64,000 bases of DNA from CALINF01 sp039980455 (GTDB lineage Bacteria; Pseudomonadota; Gammaproteobacteria; Pseudomonadales; Halieaceae): contig JBDXCG010000003.1 of NCBI GenBank assembly GCA_039980455.1, positions 1,054,001 through 1,118,000 of the forward strand. The letters run 5' to 3'. Made by a program: the position numbers and the translations under genes. The notes under the pieces are model-generated. The model was not told where the DNA came from. It did no database searches and saw only the letters and a list, made by a program, of their open reading frames with translations. Below, in pieces: positions 19,412 through 28,151 of this stretch. Every line of letters starts with the position of its first letter. Within the stretch, counting starts at the first letter, position 1.

Positions 19412-20845
19412 CTACTCCGTGTCTTGAAAGCGGCTGTGCCAGAGCTCGAGCTTTCGCCGCCGCCGCTGGCGCAACACCCACGCCAGGACGACCAGAGCTA
19501 TCGCGCTCAGCGCGGCGAGGCGAACTACTGGCTGCTGAAAGTTTTGTTCAGACGCCACCTTGGCGCGGGTCGTGATTGACCTGTCTAACCCGGTTGGCAG
19601 CACCTCTACCCATGTCGTGATTTGCCTGCTTATGTCCAGGTGCTCCGCAGTCGCCTGCACACGATAACGCCCGGGAAGGTCGAATTTGGGGAGCTCGGCG
19701 GTATAACGCTCGCCGGCTACGCCACTGCCCGCGGCTGCCAGAGGAATGACTTGCACGCCTCCCTGGGGGTCGGTTACCTCTACGATCAGGGCAAAGCCGT
19801 TCTGGATGAGCGCACCGCCCTCGGTCGGTAATGCGAGGTGCCAGCGCTGTTGTGAGCCCGCAGGTAAAACCAATGGCAGCCGATCTGCAAGGATGTCGAC
19901 ACCCTCTGAAACCCTGATCAGGCTGTAATTCTGCGCGACATCGCCCCACTCCCAGCGTCCGGGGGTCGGAGTAGGCAAAGTGACCACATCCAGAGTACTA
20001 CCGGCAAGCCACGTGGTTCCCGGTGGGACATTATCGCGAGCCCAATCGGTCTCAGCGGAATCGACCAGCGACACCGTTGCGCCAGGCAGATGGGTCAGCA
20101 GCATACGCAATTCACGATCGCGCTCAGTAAGCGTAAAGCCCTGTTCGCGCACAACAACGGCGCTGGCTGGAGACGTTGTATCCAAAAGTTGCAGTATCAC
20201 ACTTGGTAGGTCCGCAAGCGATTTAGCCTCGAAATCCAGACCGTTAGTACCGTGTGCCAGTGCGCGCAGTAAAAAGGTATCTGACTTGTCGCCAACCGCT
20301 ACGGTATGCACAGTGATACCCGCATCGACCAGTGCGGGAACTCGCTCCGTCACGAGGTCGCGCGCGGCATGGGCATTGGAGATCGGCGAGGCACTTACAT
20401 TGATCCCGCTATCGGTCACAACCACGATCGTGGTTTTAAACTCAGAATTTTCCGGCGCTGGATCAGCACTCGCTGCGGATAAAGCCGCGGCCAGATCACT
20501 ACGCTCTTCTGTGTTAACTAACGGCCGATCAAGCCAGACCCGTGTCTCTGCGGTGCTGTAGGGCATAGCTTCGTCTACAGTACCTGCATAGCGCCACACT
20601 CCAACGCGCGCGCCAACAGGTAACAAATGCAGGTAGCCTTCCAGCCACTGGCGTAAAAGCAGCGGCTCATCGTGCAACACCGACTTCGATGACACATCAA
20701 TTAGTAGGCGAACATCCGGCAGACGAGGATTCTCAAGCGCGTCAGCCGCGCTAGCAGCCGGCATGCAGCACAGGTAGATAACAAGCAAAATAGGGATGAC
20801 ACTGGCGGGACAATGTTGCAACACAACCAGCGGGGCGCGCGTCAA
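19412..20845 (-). CDS. Membrane-anchored VWA-domain protein
   Basis: Exported 477-aa protein. It has a signal sequence (about 15-33, ending ASAADA), then a VWA domain beginning VRLLIDVSSKSV (metal site DxSxS) and containing TTIVVVTDSGINVSA, two beta-rich modules, and a C-terminal transmembrane helix (LAALSAIALVVLAWVL) with a short Arg-rich cytosolic tail. The topology places the VWA domain in the periplasm. The TTG start at 20845 has AGAAGGG upstream. With the preceding membrane gene it joins the MoxR/VWA group. The function is unknown. Confidence 0.75.
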   Translation of the reverse strand: MTRAPLVVLQHCPASVIPILLVIYLCCMPAASAADALENPRLPDVRLLIDVSSKSVLHDEPLLLRQWLEGYLHLLPVGARVGVWRYAGTVDEAMPYSTAETRVWLDRPLVNTEERSDLAAALSAASADPAPENSEFKTTIVVVTDSGINVSASPISNAHAARDLVTERVPALVDAGITVHTVAVGDKSDTFLLRALAHGTNGLDFEAKSLADLPSVILQLLDTTSPASAVVVREQGFTLTERDRELRMLLTHLPGATVSLVDSAETDWARDNVPPGTTWLAGSTLDVVTLPTPTPGRWEWGDVAQNYSLIRVSEGVDILADRLPLVLPAGSQQRWHLALPTEGGALIQNGFALIVEVTDPQGGVQVIPLAAAGSGVAGERYTAELPKFDLPGRYRVQATAEHLDISRQITTWVEVLPTGLDRSITTRAKVASEQNFQQPVVRLAALSAIALVVLAWVLRQRRRRKLELWHSRFQDTE

Positions 20846-20848
20846 ACG

Positions 20849-21277
20849 TTAACCCTTCTGGGGAACCGGGTCGGGCGAAGACTGCGAAACAACATTTTGG
20901 ACAGCATCTGCGTCGTTCGTAGAATTGGCCGATGTTGCTGAACCCCGGCGATTACGTAACAGTGTGAAGCGCAAAAGCAGCGTTAGCCCGGCTGCCAGTG
21001 CAAGCATAAACAGCAAGGGCCGCAGCGCATGCTCAGCGGATTCAAAGCCATCAGTAAGCAACTGAAAGCCAGCCACAATAGCCGCAGGCGCAAGAGTGTC
21101 TGTACCGCTTTGGGGATACGCGGGAGTGAGCAATAGAGCCGCGCCAGATAGAAATCCAAATACCAGCCAGGCGGGACGCCAGCTTTTACGCAACCACCAA
21201 ACCAGCAGCAACAGCGCCAGAACAGCGGCGCCACAGTACACATAGATAGCTGCTAGATATGACTCTTCAGTTAACAC
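20849..21277 (-). CDS. Hypothetical membrane protein of the VWA operon
   Basis: Protein of 142 aa with about three hydrophobic segments (YLAAIYVYCGAAVLALLLLVWWL, WLVFGFLSGAALLLTP, LLFMLALAAGLTLLLRFTLL) and a polar tail. Start is the GTG at 21277 with GGAGTAGGG upstream; a TTG at 21298 is possible. Its stop lies 3 bp before the membrane VWA gene, so they are probably partners. The family is not recognised. Confidence 0.65.
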   Translation of the reverse strand: MLTEESYLAAIYVYCGAAVLALLLLVWWLRKSWRPAWLVFGFLSGAALLLTPAYPQSGTDTLAPAAIVAGFQLLTDGFESAEHALRPLLFMLALAAGLTLLLRFTLLRNRRGSATSANSTNDADAVQNVVSQSSPDPVPQKG

Positions 21278-21285
21278 AGAACACC

Positions 21286-21735
21286 CTACTCCACCCAACT
21301 CACAATGTGTTCATCATACCCGTCCGGGTGCACGTATTCATCTGATACCGCTCTCCCGCGGATCGAGATACCAGCCTCATGAACTGAATCTGCTGAACCG
21401 CTATTTAACGGATGCCATTCACGCAGTAATTCTCCGTGGGCACGCAGCCGATAGGCGCAGGTACTGGGAAGCCAATCGAGCTCGCTCGCATTGCTCTGAT
21501 CCAGATGGATACAGGCAGGCACAAGTTCAGAGCGCTGCGGGTAGACAGTGCAGCGACAAATTGACTCATCGAGGTAGCGGCAACGAACCTTGGTATACAC
21601 TACATCGCCGGTGTCCTCGTCTTCTAGCTTGTGCAGGCAACATTTTGCACAGCCATCACAAAGAGCCTCCCACTGCTTCTCATCCAACGCCTCCAGCGGC
21701 AATAGGTCCCACCAGCGGTTGGCCGACTCAGTCAT
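21286..21735 (-). CDS. ycgN: YcgN-type cysteine-cluster protein (UPF0260)
   Basis: Protein of 149 aa with the family's cysteine array: CDGCAKCCLHKLEDEDTG (about 26-43), VRCRYLD, CRCTVYPQRSELVPACIHL and STCAYRL. It probably binds metal or an iron-sulfur cluster, by inference from the Cys pattern. It overlaps ycgL by eight bases, and the ycgL-ycgN neighbour pair is common in gammaproteobacteria. No biochemical role is established to my knowledge. Confidence 0.9.
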   Translation of the reverse strand: MTESANRWWDLLPLEALDEKQWEALCDGCAKCCLHKLEDEDTGDVVYTKVRCRYLDESICRCTVYPQRSELVPACIHLDQSNASELDWLPSTCAYRLRAHGELLREWHPLNSGSADSVHEAGISIRGRAVSDEYVHPDGYDEHIVSWVE

Positions 21736-22012
21736 TACTTTTCGCGGGATTCAATCGCGCCGCCGCCATTTCGGATTCGAGCGGCGGCATTTGCAGATAG
21801 AAGCCCTGGTCACTGATTGCAGTGAGGACCTCTTCGGCATTTGCGCGGGCCAATGTGCGCTCAGGGCTTAGAAGCAATGTAAAGGCCTCTTCCGGCACGC
21901 CAAACTGCGTTAGCAGCGCATCTGGCACGCGCTCTGTGCCCTCTTGTTTGTCTACGTACAGGTACATACCTTCCTTACGCGGACTGCGGTAGATCTGGCA
22001 AACCAACTTCAC
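21728..22012 (-). CDS. ycgL: YcgL-domain protein
   Basis: Small 94-aa protein with the YcgL domain (CQIYRSPRKEGMYLYVD, LLTQFGVPEEAFTLLLSPERTLARA, GFYLQMPP), a compact alpha/beta fold of unknown function. It overlaps the rnd stop by four bases and ycgN by eight, so the three are translated as a coupled unit. Confidence 0.92.
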   Translation of the reverse strand: MKLVCQIYRSPRKEGMYLYVDKQEGTERVPDALLTQFGVPEEAFTLLLSPERTLARANAEEVLTAISDQGFYLQMPPLESEMAAARLNPAKSND

Positions 22013-23133
22013 GTGTCGCCTCCTGAGAGATAGTCGCGTAAAGGGTCAATAACGATAGGCGCTCGCCATCCGTTCCAGTGAGGCGGCACGGCTACCTCCT
22101 GCCCGATCGATTCGCGCAACAATATGTCATAGTCTTTAGACTGTAATAGCAGCTCGGGCGCAAGGTTCAGCGACTCTGCTATGACGCGCGCCCGTGACTT
22201 TAGTGCTTTGGCGCGACCGCGGTACTCCGCTGGCAACGGTGCGGGCATCCGCTGCGGCAGCGCAGCTTCTTCAAGAGCGACGGCCTCTGCTACCACCTGT
22301 ATCAGGTCATTACCGTAGCGTCGCAAAGCCTGTGGCTGCAAAGTGAATTCACTACTACCAAGCGAGCTTAGCGACTGCGGAAGCAACTGAGCGATCTGCA
22401 ATACTGACTGATCATCAACGATCCAGCTGCGCGGCTTATTGCGCTCCCTTGCTTGTGTCTCGCGCCAGCGACTCAGCATCATCAGGCACGCCAGTTGCCT
22501 GCGATCCAGCTTCCAGGCTGACTTGATACGCTTGTAGTATTCGCTGCCGTCGGTCACTCGATGCCCCGTGGCCACCTGCCCTTCCTCAATAAGCCAGTCC
22601 AGGCGCCCCGCCTCTCGCAGGTCTTGCTCCACCTTATGCCACAAGGCAAATAGATGAATCACATCAAGGGCCGCGTAGTCGCATTGGGAGTCGGTTAGAG
22701 GTCTTTGCAGCCAGTTTGAGCGGGTTTCGCCTTTCGGCAGATCGATATCGCATTCCATCGCAACCAATGCGCGATAGCCCAGGCCAAAACCCTTGCCAAG
22801 CAGTGCCGCCGCCTTCTGGCTGTCGCACAGTGGCTCGGGCAGTACACCCAGCCATCGGTCGAATACTTCGAGATCTTCGCTGGCAGAATGCAGCACTTTA
22901 AGTACATCGCCGTTCTGAAACAGCGCGCGTATCGGCGAGGCATCAGAAATCGCCAGCGGATCAATCAACCAGGCCACGTCATCAAAACATATCTGCAACA
23001 AGGCCACTTCGGGATAGAACGTATTGGTGCGCATAAACTCCGTGTCTATGGCAACGCTTGGCTGCTGATTTGCAGCCGCCATAACGTCAGCGAGCTGCGC
23101 ATCGCCAGCCACCCACTGCCAGTTCACACTCAT
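22009..23133 (-). CDS. rnd: Ribonuclease D
   Basis: 3'-to-5' exoribonuclease (374 aa, as in E. coli) acting in tRNA 3'-end maturation. DEDD-type exonuclease motifs are visible: AIDTEFMR (about 28-35), KVLHSASEDLEVFDRW (ExoII) and CDYAALDVIHLFALW (ExoIII, with Tyr). HRDC domains follow, including the LMMLSRWRETQARERNKPRSWIVDD segment. It overlaps recR upstream (ATGA) and ycgL downstream. Confidence 0.95.
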   Translation of the reverse strand: MSVNWQWVAGDAQLADVMAAANQQPSVAIDTEFMRTNTFYPEVALLQICFDDVAWLIDPLAISDASPIRALFQNGDVLKVLHSASEDLEVFDRWLGVLPEPLCDSQKAAALLGKGFGLGYRALVAMECDIDLPKGETRSNWLQRPLTDSQCDYAALDVIHLFALWHKVEQDLREAGRLDWLIEEGQVATGHRVTDGSEYYKRIKSAWKLDRRQLACLMMLSRWRETQARERNKPRSWIVDDQSVLQIAQLLPQSLSSLGSSEFTLQPQALRRYGNDLIQVVAEAVALEEAALPQRMPAPLPAEYRGRAKALKSRARVIAESLNLAPELLLQSKDYDILLRESIGQEVAVPPHWNGWRAPIVIDPLRDYLSGGDT

Positions 23134-23729
23134 TCCATGGGCCTGCGGCCTGATAACGCATGAGCGAGGGTTGAACCATCCACGTATTCCAATTCACCAC
23201 CTAATGGCACACCCTGAGCTAATCGCGTTAGTCGGATCCCAGCGGGCGTTAAAAGATCGGTAAGGTAATAGGCTGTGGCCTCACCCTCAACGGTAGAGTT
23301 TGTGGCCAGAATCACTTCCTGTACGCCGTCTTCAACCATCTGCTGGTGCAATCGATCCAACCCCAACTCCTCCGGGCCAATCCCGTCGATGGGTGATAGA
23401 TGCCCCATCAAGACGTAGTACAGACCGCGAAACGAACCACTTTGCTCAATGGCGAGCACATCTGCCGGCGTTTCTACCACACATATCAATGTATGGTCAC
23501 GACGTGGGTCACCACAGATTTCGCAGACCTCCAATTCGGTTAGGTTACGGCAACGCGCACAGTGCCCTACCTTGTCGATCGCTACTTGTAACGCCTGCGC
23601 CAGAGCCGCTGCGCCCTCGCGATCACGCTCAAGCAGGTGCAGCGTCATACGCTGAGCAGACTTTGGGCCCACTCCGGGTAAACAGCGCAGAGCTTCAATC
23701 AGGTTTTCCAGCGATGGGCTGAATTTCAT
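23130..23729 (-). CDS. recR: Recombination mediator RecR
   Basis: RecR (199 aa) works with RecO and RecF to load RecA at gaps. It has the N-terminal helix-hairpin-helix (LRCLPGVGPKSAQRM), the four-cysteine zinc finger CARC-x11-CEIC (about 57-75) and the Toprim domain (ICVVETPADVLAIEQS...ATNSTVEGEATA). It lies in the classic dnaX-ybaB-recR cluster, 18 bp after ybaB. Confidence 0.97.
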   Translation of the reverse strand: MKFSPSLENLIEALRCLPGVGPKSAQRMTLHLLERDREGAAALAQALQVAIDKVGHCARCRNLTELEVCEICGDPRRDHTLICVVETPADVLAIEQSGSFRGLYYVLMGHLSPIDGIGPEELGLDRLHQQMVEDGVQEVILATNSTVEGEATAYYLTDLLTPAGIRLTRLAQGVPLGGELEYVDGSTLAHALSGRRPME

Positions 23730-23747
23730 GGGTATCGGTTCCGTGCG

Positions 23748-24071
23748 CTAGAACGGCATCTTGAAGCCGTCGGGCAGGTTCAGTCCGGCTGCCAAACCAG
23801 ACATTGAATCCTTGGTCTGCGCCTCAACTTTGCGTACCGCATCATTAACCGCTGCCGCCAACAAATCTTCCAGCACTTCTTTGTCTTCGCTCATTACGCT
23901 GTCATCAATGTGCACACGCCGTACATCGTGGCGCCCGGTCATCACGACACTCACCATGCCTGCGCCAGCCTCTCCAGTGACCTCTGCTGCAGCCAGTGTC
24001 TCCTGTTGCTTCTGCATTTCTGCCTGCATCTTTTGTGCCTGTTGCATCAGGTCACTCAGATTACCTTTCAT
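23748..24071 (-). CDS. ybaB: YbaB/EbfC nucleoid-associated protein
   Basis: Short 107-aa DNA-binding protein of the YbaB family: KGNLSDLMQQAQKMQAEMQK forms the N-terminal helix and VRRVHIDDSVMSEDKEVLEDLLAAAVNDAVRK the conserved core. It dimerises and binds DNA as a nucleoid-associated factor in characterised relatives. It is located between dnaX (10 bp gap) and recR. Confidence 0.95.
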   Translation of the reverse strand: MKGNLSDLMQQAQKMQAEMQKQQETLAAAEVTGEAGAGMVSVVMTGRHDVRRVHIDDSVMSEDKEVLEDLLAAAVNDAVRKVEAQTKDSMSGLAAGLNLPDGFKMPF

Positions 24072-24081
24072 ACTGCTGCCC

Positions 24082-25929
24082 TCATGTATCGGTCGGTGTT
24101 ATCGAGGCAGGATCCACCGTGCCATCGAATCGGTCTATTAATTGCTGCAGCATGGCGTCGCTATAAATGGACTGTTCTGCCTCCTGCTGTCGTTCGCCCT
24201 TGCGCCTTAGCGCTATCATCGCCGGCGTCTCTCGCTGCAGCTCCCCTGGTGTTATGGATACTTGTAGCGACTGTCCGTAGTAGTTTTCCAATGCGAGACG
24301 AATTTTAGTGATATGGCTATCGTTAAACAGCGCGGCGTTGTCTGGATCCAGGATCATCGTCAACTCGTCACCATCGCGGGCTCTCAACTCGCAGTTGGAT
24401 GCGATGGTATAAACAATTCCCACTAATCCTGCTGCTTGCAGTGAATCTGCCCATGTCTCTGGACTGAGGCTGCCTAGCTGTGCAGCCTGCCCCTGCAATG
24501 ACGCATCTTCCCCTTCCGGTATTAGTCGGGGCTCTGTCTTCTGCGGCGTAGCGTGCTCCGGGGGCTCAATCACCTGGGATTGGCGTACGGGGGCCACTGG
24601 TGGCGCTACCTCTGCGGCTGCCGCTACAGCGGAGGGTCGCTCAGTAGACGCTAGCTCGGAGGGTATGTCTGCGGTAAGTTTCGGAGCTTCGGCAGGCTTG
24701 GCCTCCTCTGCCTGTGCTGATGACGCGCCCGCCGCCGGCAGCGGCTCAGTTTGCTTTTTTGCTGTTCTTCCGGCCCCCACGGCAGTTGCATCGGGTAGCG
24801 ACCCCACTGCTGGGCCATCGCCGCCCGCTTGAGGCTCAAAAACAACTTGCGGACGGAACGCCAGCATACGCAGCAGCACCATTTCAAGGCCACTACGGGG
24901 GTCACTCGCCAGAGCGACGTCGCGTTTGCCATTCAATGCCATCTGATAAAACAGCTGAACATCTTCCGCGGTTATCGAGGCTGCCAGATCAGCGATACGC
25001 TGTGCATCGCCCCAGCTATTATCAATTGCATCCGGCACCACCTGAGCAACAGCCAGACGGTGAAGCAGTGCGATAAGTTCATCAAGGCCGCTATCAAAAT
25101 CCGGCGCATGCTCAGACATCTTCGCAACGGTGGCAAGTAATTCACTACCTTCGCCGGCTGCCACTTGCTCCAACATTTGATACACAAAATTAAGGTCAAC
25201 TGTGCCGAGCATGCTTCGCACATCGGTCTCACCCAGCTTGCCAGAGCCAAAGGATATCGCCTGATCAGTGAGACTAAGCGCATCACGCATGCTGCCAGCT
25301 GCTGCGCGACCCAGTAGCCACAGAGCGGGCTCTTCAAAGCTGATGGATTCGTCGGTCAACACATGCGTCAAGTGCGACACTATCTGCTGTGGCGGCATAT
25401 TCTTGAGATTAAACTGCAAGCAGCGCGACAAAATGGTGGCTGGCAGCTTCTGCGGATCGGTGGTGGCCAATAGGAATTTTACATGCGGAGGGGGTTCTTC
25501 AAGCGTCTTCAACAATGCGTTGAAACTGTGTCCCGACAACATATGCACTTCGTCAATAAGGTACACCTTGTAGCGTGACCTTGTAGGCGCGTATTGCACG
25601 TTCTCCAGTAGCTCTCGTGTATCTTCGACCTTGGTTCGTGACGCGGCATCCACTTCGATGAGGTCGACGCTTCGACCTTCAGCGATCTCCACGCAGGAGC
25701 TACAAGTGCCACAGGGCTCGGAGCTGACGCCTGCTTCGCAGTTCAAGCACTTAGCAAGAATACGGGCAATGGTTGTTTTGCCTACACCGCGCGTACCGGT
25801 AAACAAATAGGCATGATGAAGCCGGTCGTGGTCCAGAGCATTGATCAAGGCCTGCAGAACGTGCTCTTGCCCGACCATCTCCCGGAACCGTTTGGGTCGC
25901 CATTTACGGGCCAGAACCTGATACGACAT
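24082..25929 (-). CDS. dnaX: DNA polymerase III subunits tau/gamma
   Basis: Clamp-loader ATPase, 615 aa as tau. Walker A GTRGVGKT at 45-52, zinc-site cysteines at 64, 73, 76 and 79, DEVHM in Walker B, SRC in sensor/arginine finger, then DnaX domain III ending near residue 370. A Pro/Ala/Glu-rich linker and the tau C-terminal domain that contacts polymerase and helicase follow. A phased slippery heptamer inside the linker should give a short gamma form of 394 aa (see separate entry). It heads the dnaX-ybaB-recR-rnd group and lies just downstream of ffs, as in Pseudomonas. Confidence 0.97.
   Translation of the reverse strand: MSYQVLARKWRPKRFREMVGQEHVLQALINALDHDRLHHAYLFTGTRGVGKTTIARILAKCLNCEAGVSSEPCGTCSSCVEIAEGRSVDLIEVDAASRTKVEDTRELLENVQYAPTRSRYKVYLIDEVHMLSGHSFNALLKTLEEPPPHVKFLLATTDPQKLPATILSRCLQFNLKNMPPQQIVSHLTHVLTDESISFEEPALWLLGRAAAGSMRDALSLTDQAISFGSGKLGETDVRSMLGTVDLNFVYQMLEQVAAGEGSELLATVAKMSEHAPDFDSGLDELIALLHRLAVAQVVPDAIDNSWGDAQRIADLAASITAEDVQLFYQMALNGKRDVALASDPRSGLEMVLLRMLAFRPQVVFEPQAGGDGPAVGSLPDATAVGAGRTAKKQTEPLPAAGASSAQAEEAKPAEAPKLTADIPSELASTERPSAVAAAAEVAPPVAPVRQSQVIEPPEHATPQKTEPRLIPEGEDASLQGQAAQLGSLSPETWADSLQAAGLVGIVYTIASNCELRARDGDELTMILDPDNAALFNDSHITKIRLALENYYGQSLQVSITPGELQRETPAMIALRRKGERQQEAEQSIYSDAMLQQLIDRFDGTVDPASITPTDT
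24746..24760 (-). other. dnaX programmed -1 frameshift site
   Basis: The minus strand reads GCA AAA AAG CAA at codons 390-393 of dnaX, i.e. the slippery A AAA AAG (24760-24754) in the phase needed for tandem -1 slippage. After a slip the next codons are GCA AAC TGA (stop at 24748-24746), giving a 394-aa gamma. A hairpin (GCCGC/GCGGC, loop of five) begins eight bases downstream, and a GGAAG stretch lies six bases upstream. The same heptamer drives gamma synthesis in E. coli. Confidence 0.8.
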
Positions 25930-26043
25930 CGCTAATATTGCCTACTACTGGAAACGGTCATCAAGGATACACCACGCGCCCCCGCCCACAAAGATGAGCC
26001 GGGTAAATACAGGTACAAGATGTATCACAGATAATTGGAGGCA

Positions 26044-26146
26044 GCCCGAACAGCCACACCCCGGCACACGAGTCGATAATTACCGTTGCTCCCTTCCGGG
26101 CCTGGCGGAGTTCACTATCTATCGTTGCGGAGGGACCGCCCGGACT
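26044..26146 (-). ncRNA. ffs: Signal recognition particle 4.5S RNA
   Basis: The minus strand contains the bacterial SRP RNA core GCCAGGCCCGGAAGGGAGCA, whose GGAAG tetraloop-type apex and asymmetric loop bind Ffh. It is flanked by the matching CCTCCGCAACG on the 5' side and GTGTGCCGGGGTGTGG on the 3' side. The ends pair as GTCCGGGCGG with the GCTGTTCGGGC region, giving about 103 nt. The position just upstream of dnaX is conserved. Ends are estimated from pairing. Confidence 0.88.
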
Positions 26147-26337
26147 ACCATAGCGGTTCGGAGGAGCTCCGAACGGCGTGCATTGTCCCGAAATCTTGCT
26201 ATCGCTGCAAGCAATCCATGCAGATTCTGCGGCAAGATCGCCGGCGGTCGAAAAATCCGCTTAAAATCGGGTCGATCTCATTCGCAAACGCCTTATAATG
26301 CGCCCTAGAAAAGCTCCAATTCTTGCAATGGGTGATC

Positions 26338-26967
26338 ATGTCTTTAGCTGAACAGAACAAGCACCAGAGTTACCATCACGGTGACTTACGCAATGCTCTG
26401 CTTATTGCGGCGGTTGAATTGATTGAGGAGCATGGCTCTGACCAATTCAGTATGGTTGATGCGGCGCGCTGCGCTGGCGTTAGCAATGCAGCCCCCTACC
26501 GCCACTTCAAGGACAAAGACGAGCTGCTGCAAGCAGTCGTAGACCTGGGATTCCTGGGGTTAACCGAACAAACCTCGAAGGTGGCACTAGAACAAGGGCT
26601 AGGCAGCATCGACACGATCATTGCGCTTGGAGAAACCTATGTGGAATACGTCACCAGCAGGCCGCAATTTTACGAACTGATGTGGGGCAATGTCAGCGCA
26701 GGAATGGATGAACGAAATGATTCAGAGCTCAAAAGCAGTAGTTTCTATGTGTTAGTAGAGGCCGTTAGCGCCTGGGGCGACGTTGAGCAAGTCGCGATTG
26801 GAGACCCGGTGCAGGTTGCGACCTACTTGTGGGCAATGGTGCACGGCTTGGTATCGCTAACGCTGCACAATCACATTGAGCGCTTCGTACCGGATGCTAA
26901 CGTTAAGGATATGCTGCGCAGCACCACTGAGACGTTCCTCAACGGGTTGCGCAATCCAGCTGCATAA
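26338..26967 (+). CDS. TetR/AcrR-family transcriptional regulator
   Basis: Repressor-type protein of 209 aa from MSLAEQNKHQSYHHGDLRNA. The N-terminal helix-turn-helix is visible (LIAAVELIEEHG, FSMVDAARCAGVSNAAPYRHFKDKDELLQAV), followed by a helical ligand-binding domain resembling the WHG-type C-terminal domain (YVEYVTSRPQFYELMWG). The YHHGDLR start is typical of a subgroup of marine gammaproteobacteria. No target gene is adjacent in the same direction; it diverges from ffs and converges on the Cache-domain gene. Ligand and regulon are unknown. Confidence 0.9.
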   Translation: MSLAEQNKHQSYHHGDLRNALLIAAVELIEEHGSDQFSMVDAARCAGVSNAAPYRHFKDKDELLQAVVDLGFLGLTEQTSKVALEQGLGSIDTIIALGETYVEYVTSRPQFYELMWGNVSAGMDERNDSELKSSSFYVLVEAVSAWGDVEQVAIGDPVQVATYLWAMVHGLVSLTLHNHIERFVPDANVKDMLRSTTETFLNGLRNPAA

Positions 26968-26984
26968 CTCGCGCGACCACCCCA

Positions 26985-28151
26985 TCAGCCCATCATATTG
27001 CCGCCATCATCGCTGAAATCCACTCCCTTGATATCGATCTGCGATAGGTCCGCTGCAGGGTTGGCCTCAGGTCTTCCCTGCCAATACCAGAGACTCCAAA
27101 GCGATAACGCATAGAAGAACATGAGAACACCCGCCAACGCTGGGCGTTCGGTGGCCGCATTTTGTATAATTTCATCTCTGTCGATTTCAGCCATGACTGC
27201 CCAGACATTGCCACCCAGATTCATCGAGCTGTAGGACGACAGCACCTCCACACCTCGATAATCATTGGTAAACTCAACCCCTTCCTCGCCCTTCAGGGCC
27301 AACCTGACAGTGTCGGTATCGACAACCTGGGTAAGTACAGTAGATTCACTACTGAAACGAGAGTCGCTGCGCATAATGCTGTCTGAGCCTACCAGGTAGG
27401 TTTCACCCGTTTCTCCCATGCCACTGTCATAATTCATGATCTGCAGAATTTTTGTGGTAGGTAGTTGGAAAGCGATAACACCTATCACTTCACCGGTGTC
27501 GTCACGTAGCGCTCTGGCCAGAAAAATCGCTGGCGCGCCCTGACTGGGAGCATAAGATTCCATGTCGCTTAAAGCCGGTTGATCCGGCGTCACTAGCGCC
27601 TGACGAAAACTCTGTGCCAAACCGGAGTCGCGATAAGGGCCGTCGATTAGGCTAGTAGCGTAATCGCGCTCTTTCTCAACAGAATACGTAATGACCCCAT
27701 CAGGACTTATCAGGAAAAAGTCGTAGTACCCACGTTGCGTAACGAATTTGGCGGCAATGGGATGCAACTTGGCATGTATCAGGTCGTAATCACTCTCGCC
27801 CGCTTGCATCAACTCGCGATACTTGCCCTCGGGATTTGGATTGTTGGTGACATAATCAGTTCGCACACCCGATGACACCACAGTGGGCGCCCCCTGTGCC
27901 CATACGTCGTTTAGCCGCATCTGCGCAGCCACAATATCGTTGCTTGTACCCCAGAAAGTTAGCTCTGCCTCTGCAGTCGCAAAATACTGTTCTAGTGCCC
28001 CTCGGCGCAACTCATTCAACAGCTGCAAACGATCCGCAACCGTTGCCTTGTAATTGCTCAAATTCCATTGACTCAATCCCCAGCCAACGGCAGCCACGAC
28101 CAATAACATGACAGCGCACCAGCTTATCCAGAATCGCTTTCCAGACATCAT
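26985..28151 (-). CDS. Cache-domain membrane sensor without output domain
   Basis: Protein of 388 aa with an N-terminal membrane anchor (8-26), a large periplasmic region with double-Cache features (GYYDFFLISPDGVITYSVEKERDYATSL, GVIAFQLPTTKILQIM, GETYLVGSDSIMRSDSR, WAVMAEIDRDEI) and a second helix (ALAGVLMFFYALSLWSLWYW) followed by only about 35 cytosolic residues. No kinase, GGDEF or chemotaxis domain is present, so any signal must pass through a partner. It is coupled to the TAXI-type gene by an ATGA overlap, suggesting they form one complex. The ligand is unknown. Confidence 0.8.
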   Translation of the reverse strand: MMSGKRFWISWCAVMLLVVAAVGWGLSQWNLSNYKATVADRLQLLNELRRGALEQYFATAEAELTFWGTSNDIVAAQMRLNDVWAQGAPTVVSSGVRTDYVTNNPNPEGKYRELMQAGESDYDLIHAKLHPIAAKFVTQRGYYDFFLISPDGVITYSVEKERDYATSLIDGPYRDSGLAQSFRQALVTPDQPALSDMESYAPSQGAPAIFLARALRDDTGEVIGVIAFQLPTTKILQIMNYDSGMGETGETYLVGSDSIMRSDSRFSSESTVLTQVVDTDTVRLALKGEEGVEFTNDYRGVEVLSSYSSMNLGGNVWAVMAEIDRDEIIQNAATERPALAGVLMFFYALSLWSLWYWQGRPEANPAADLSQIDIKGVDFSDDGGNMMG

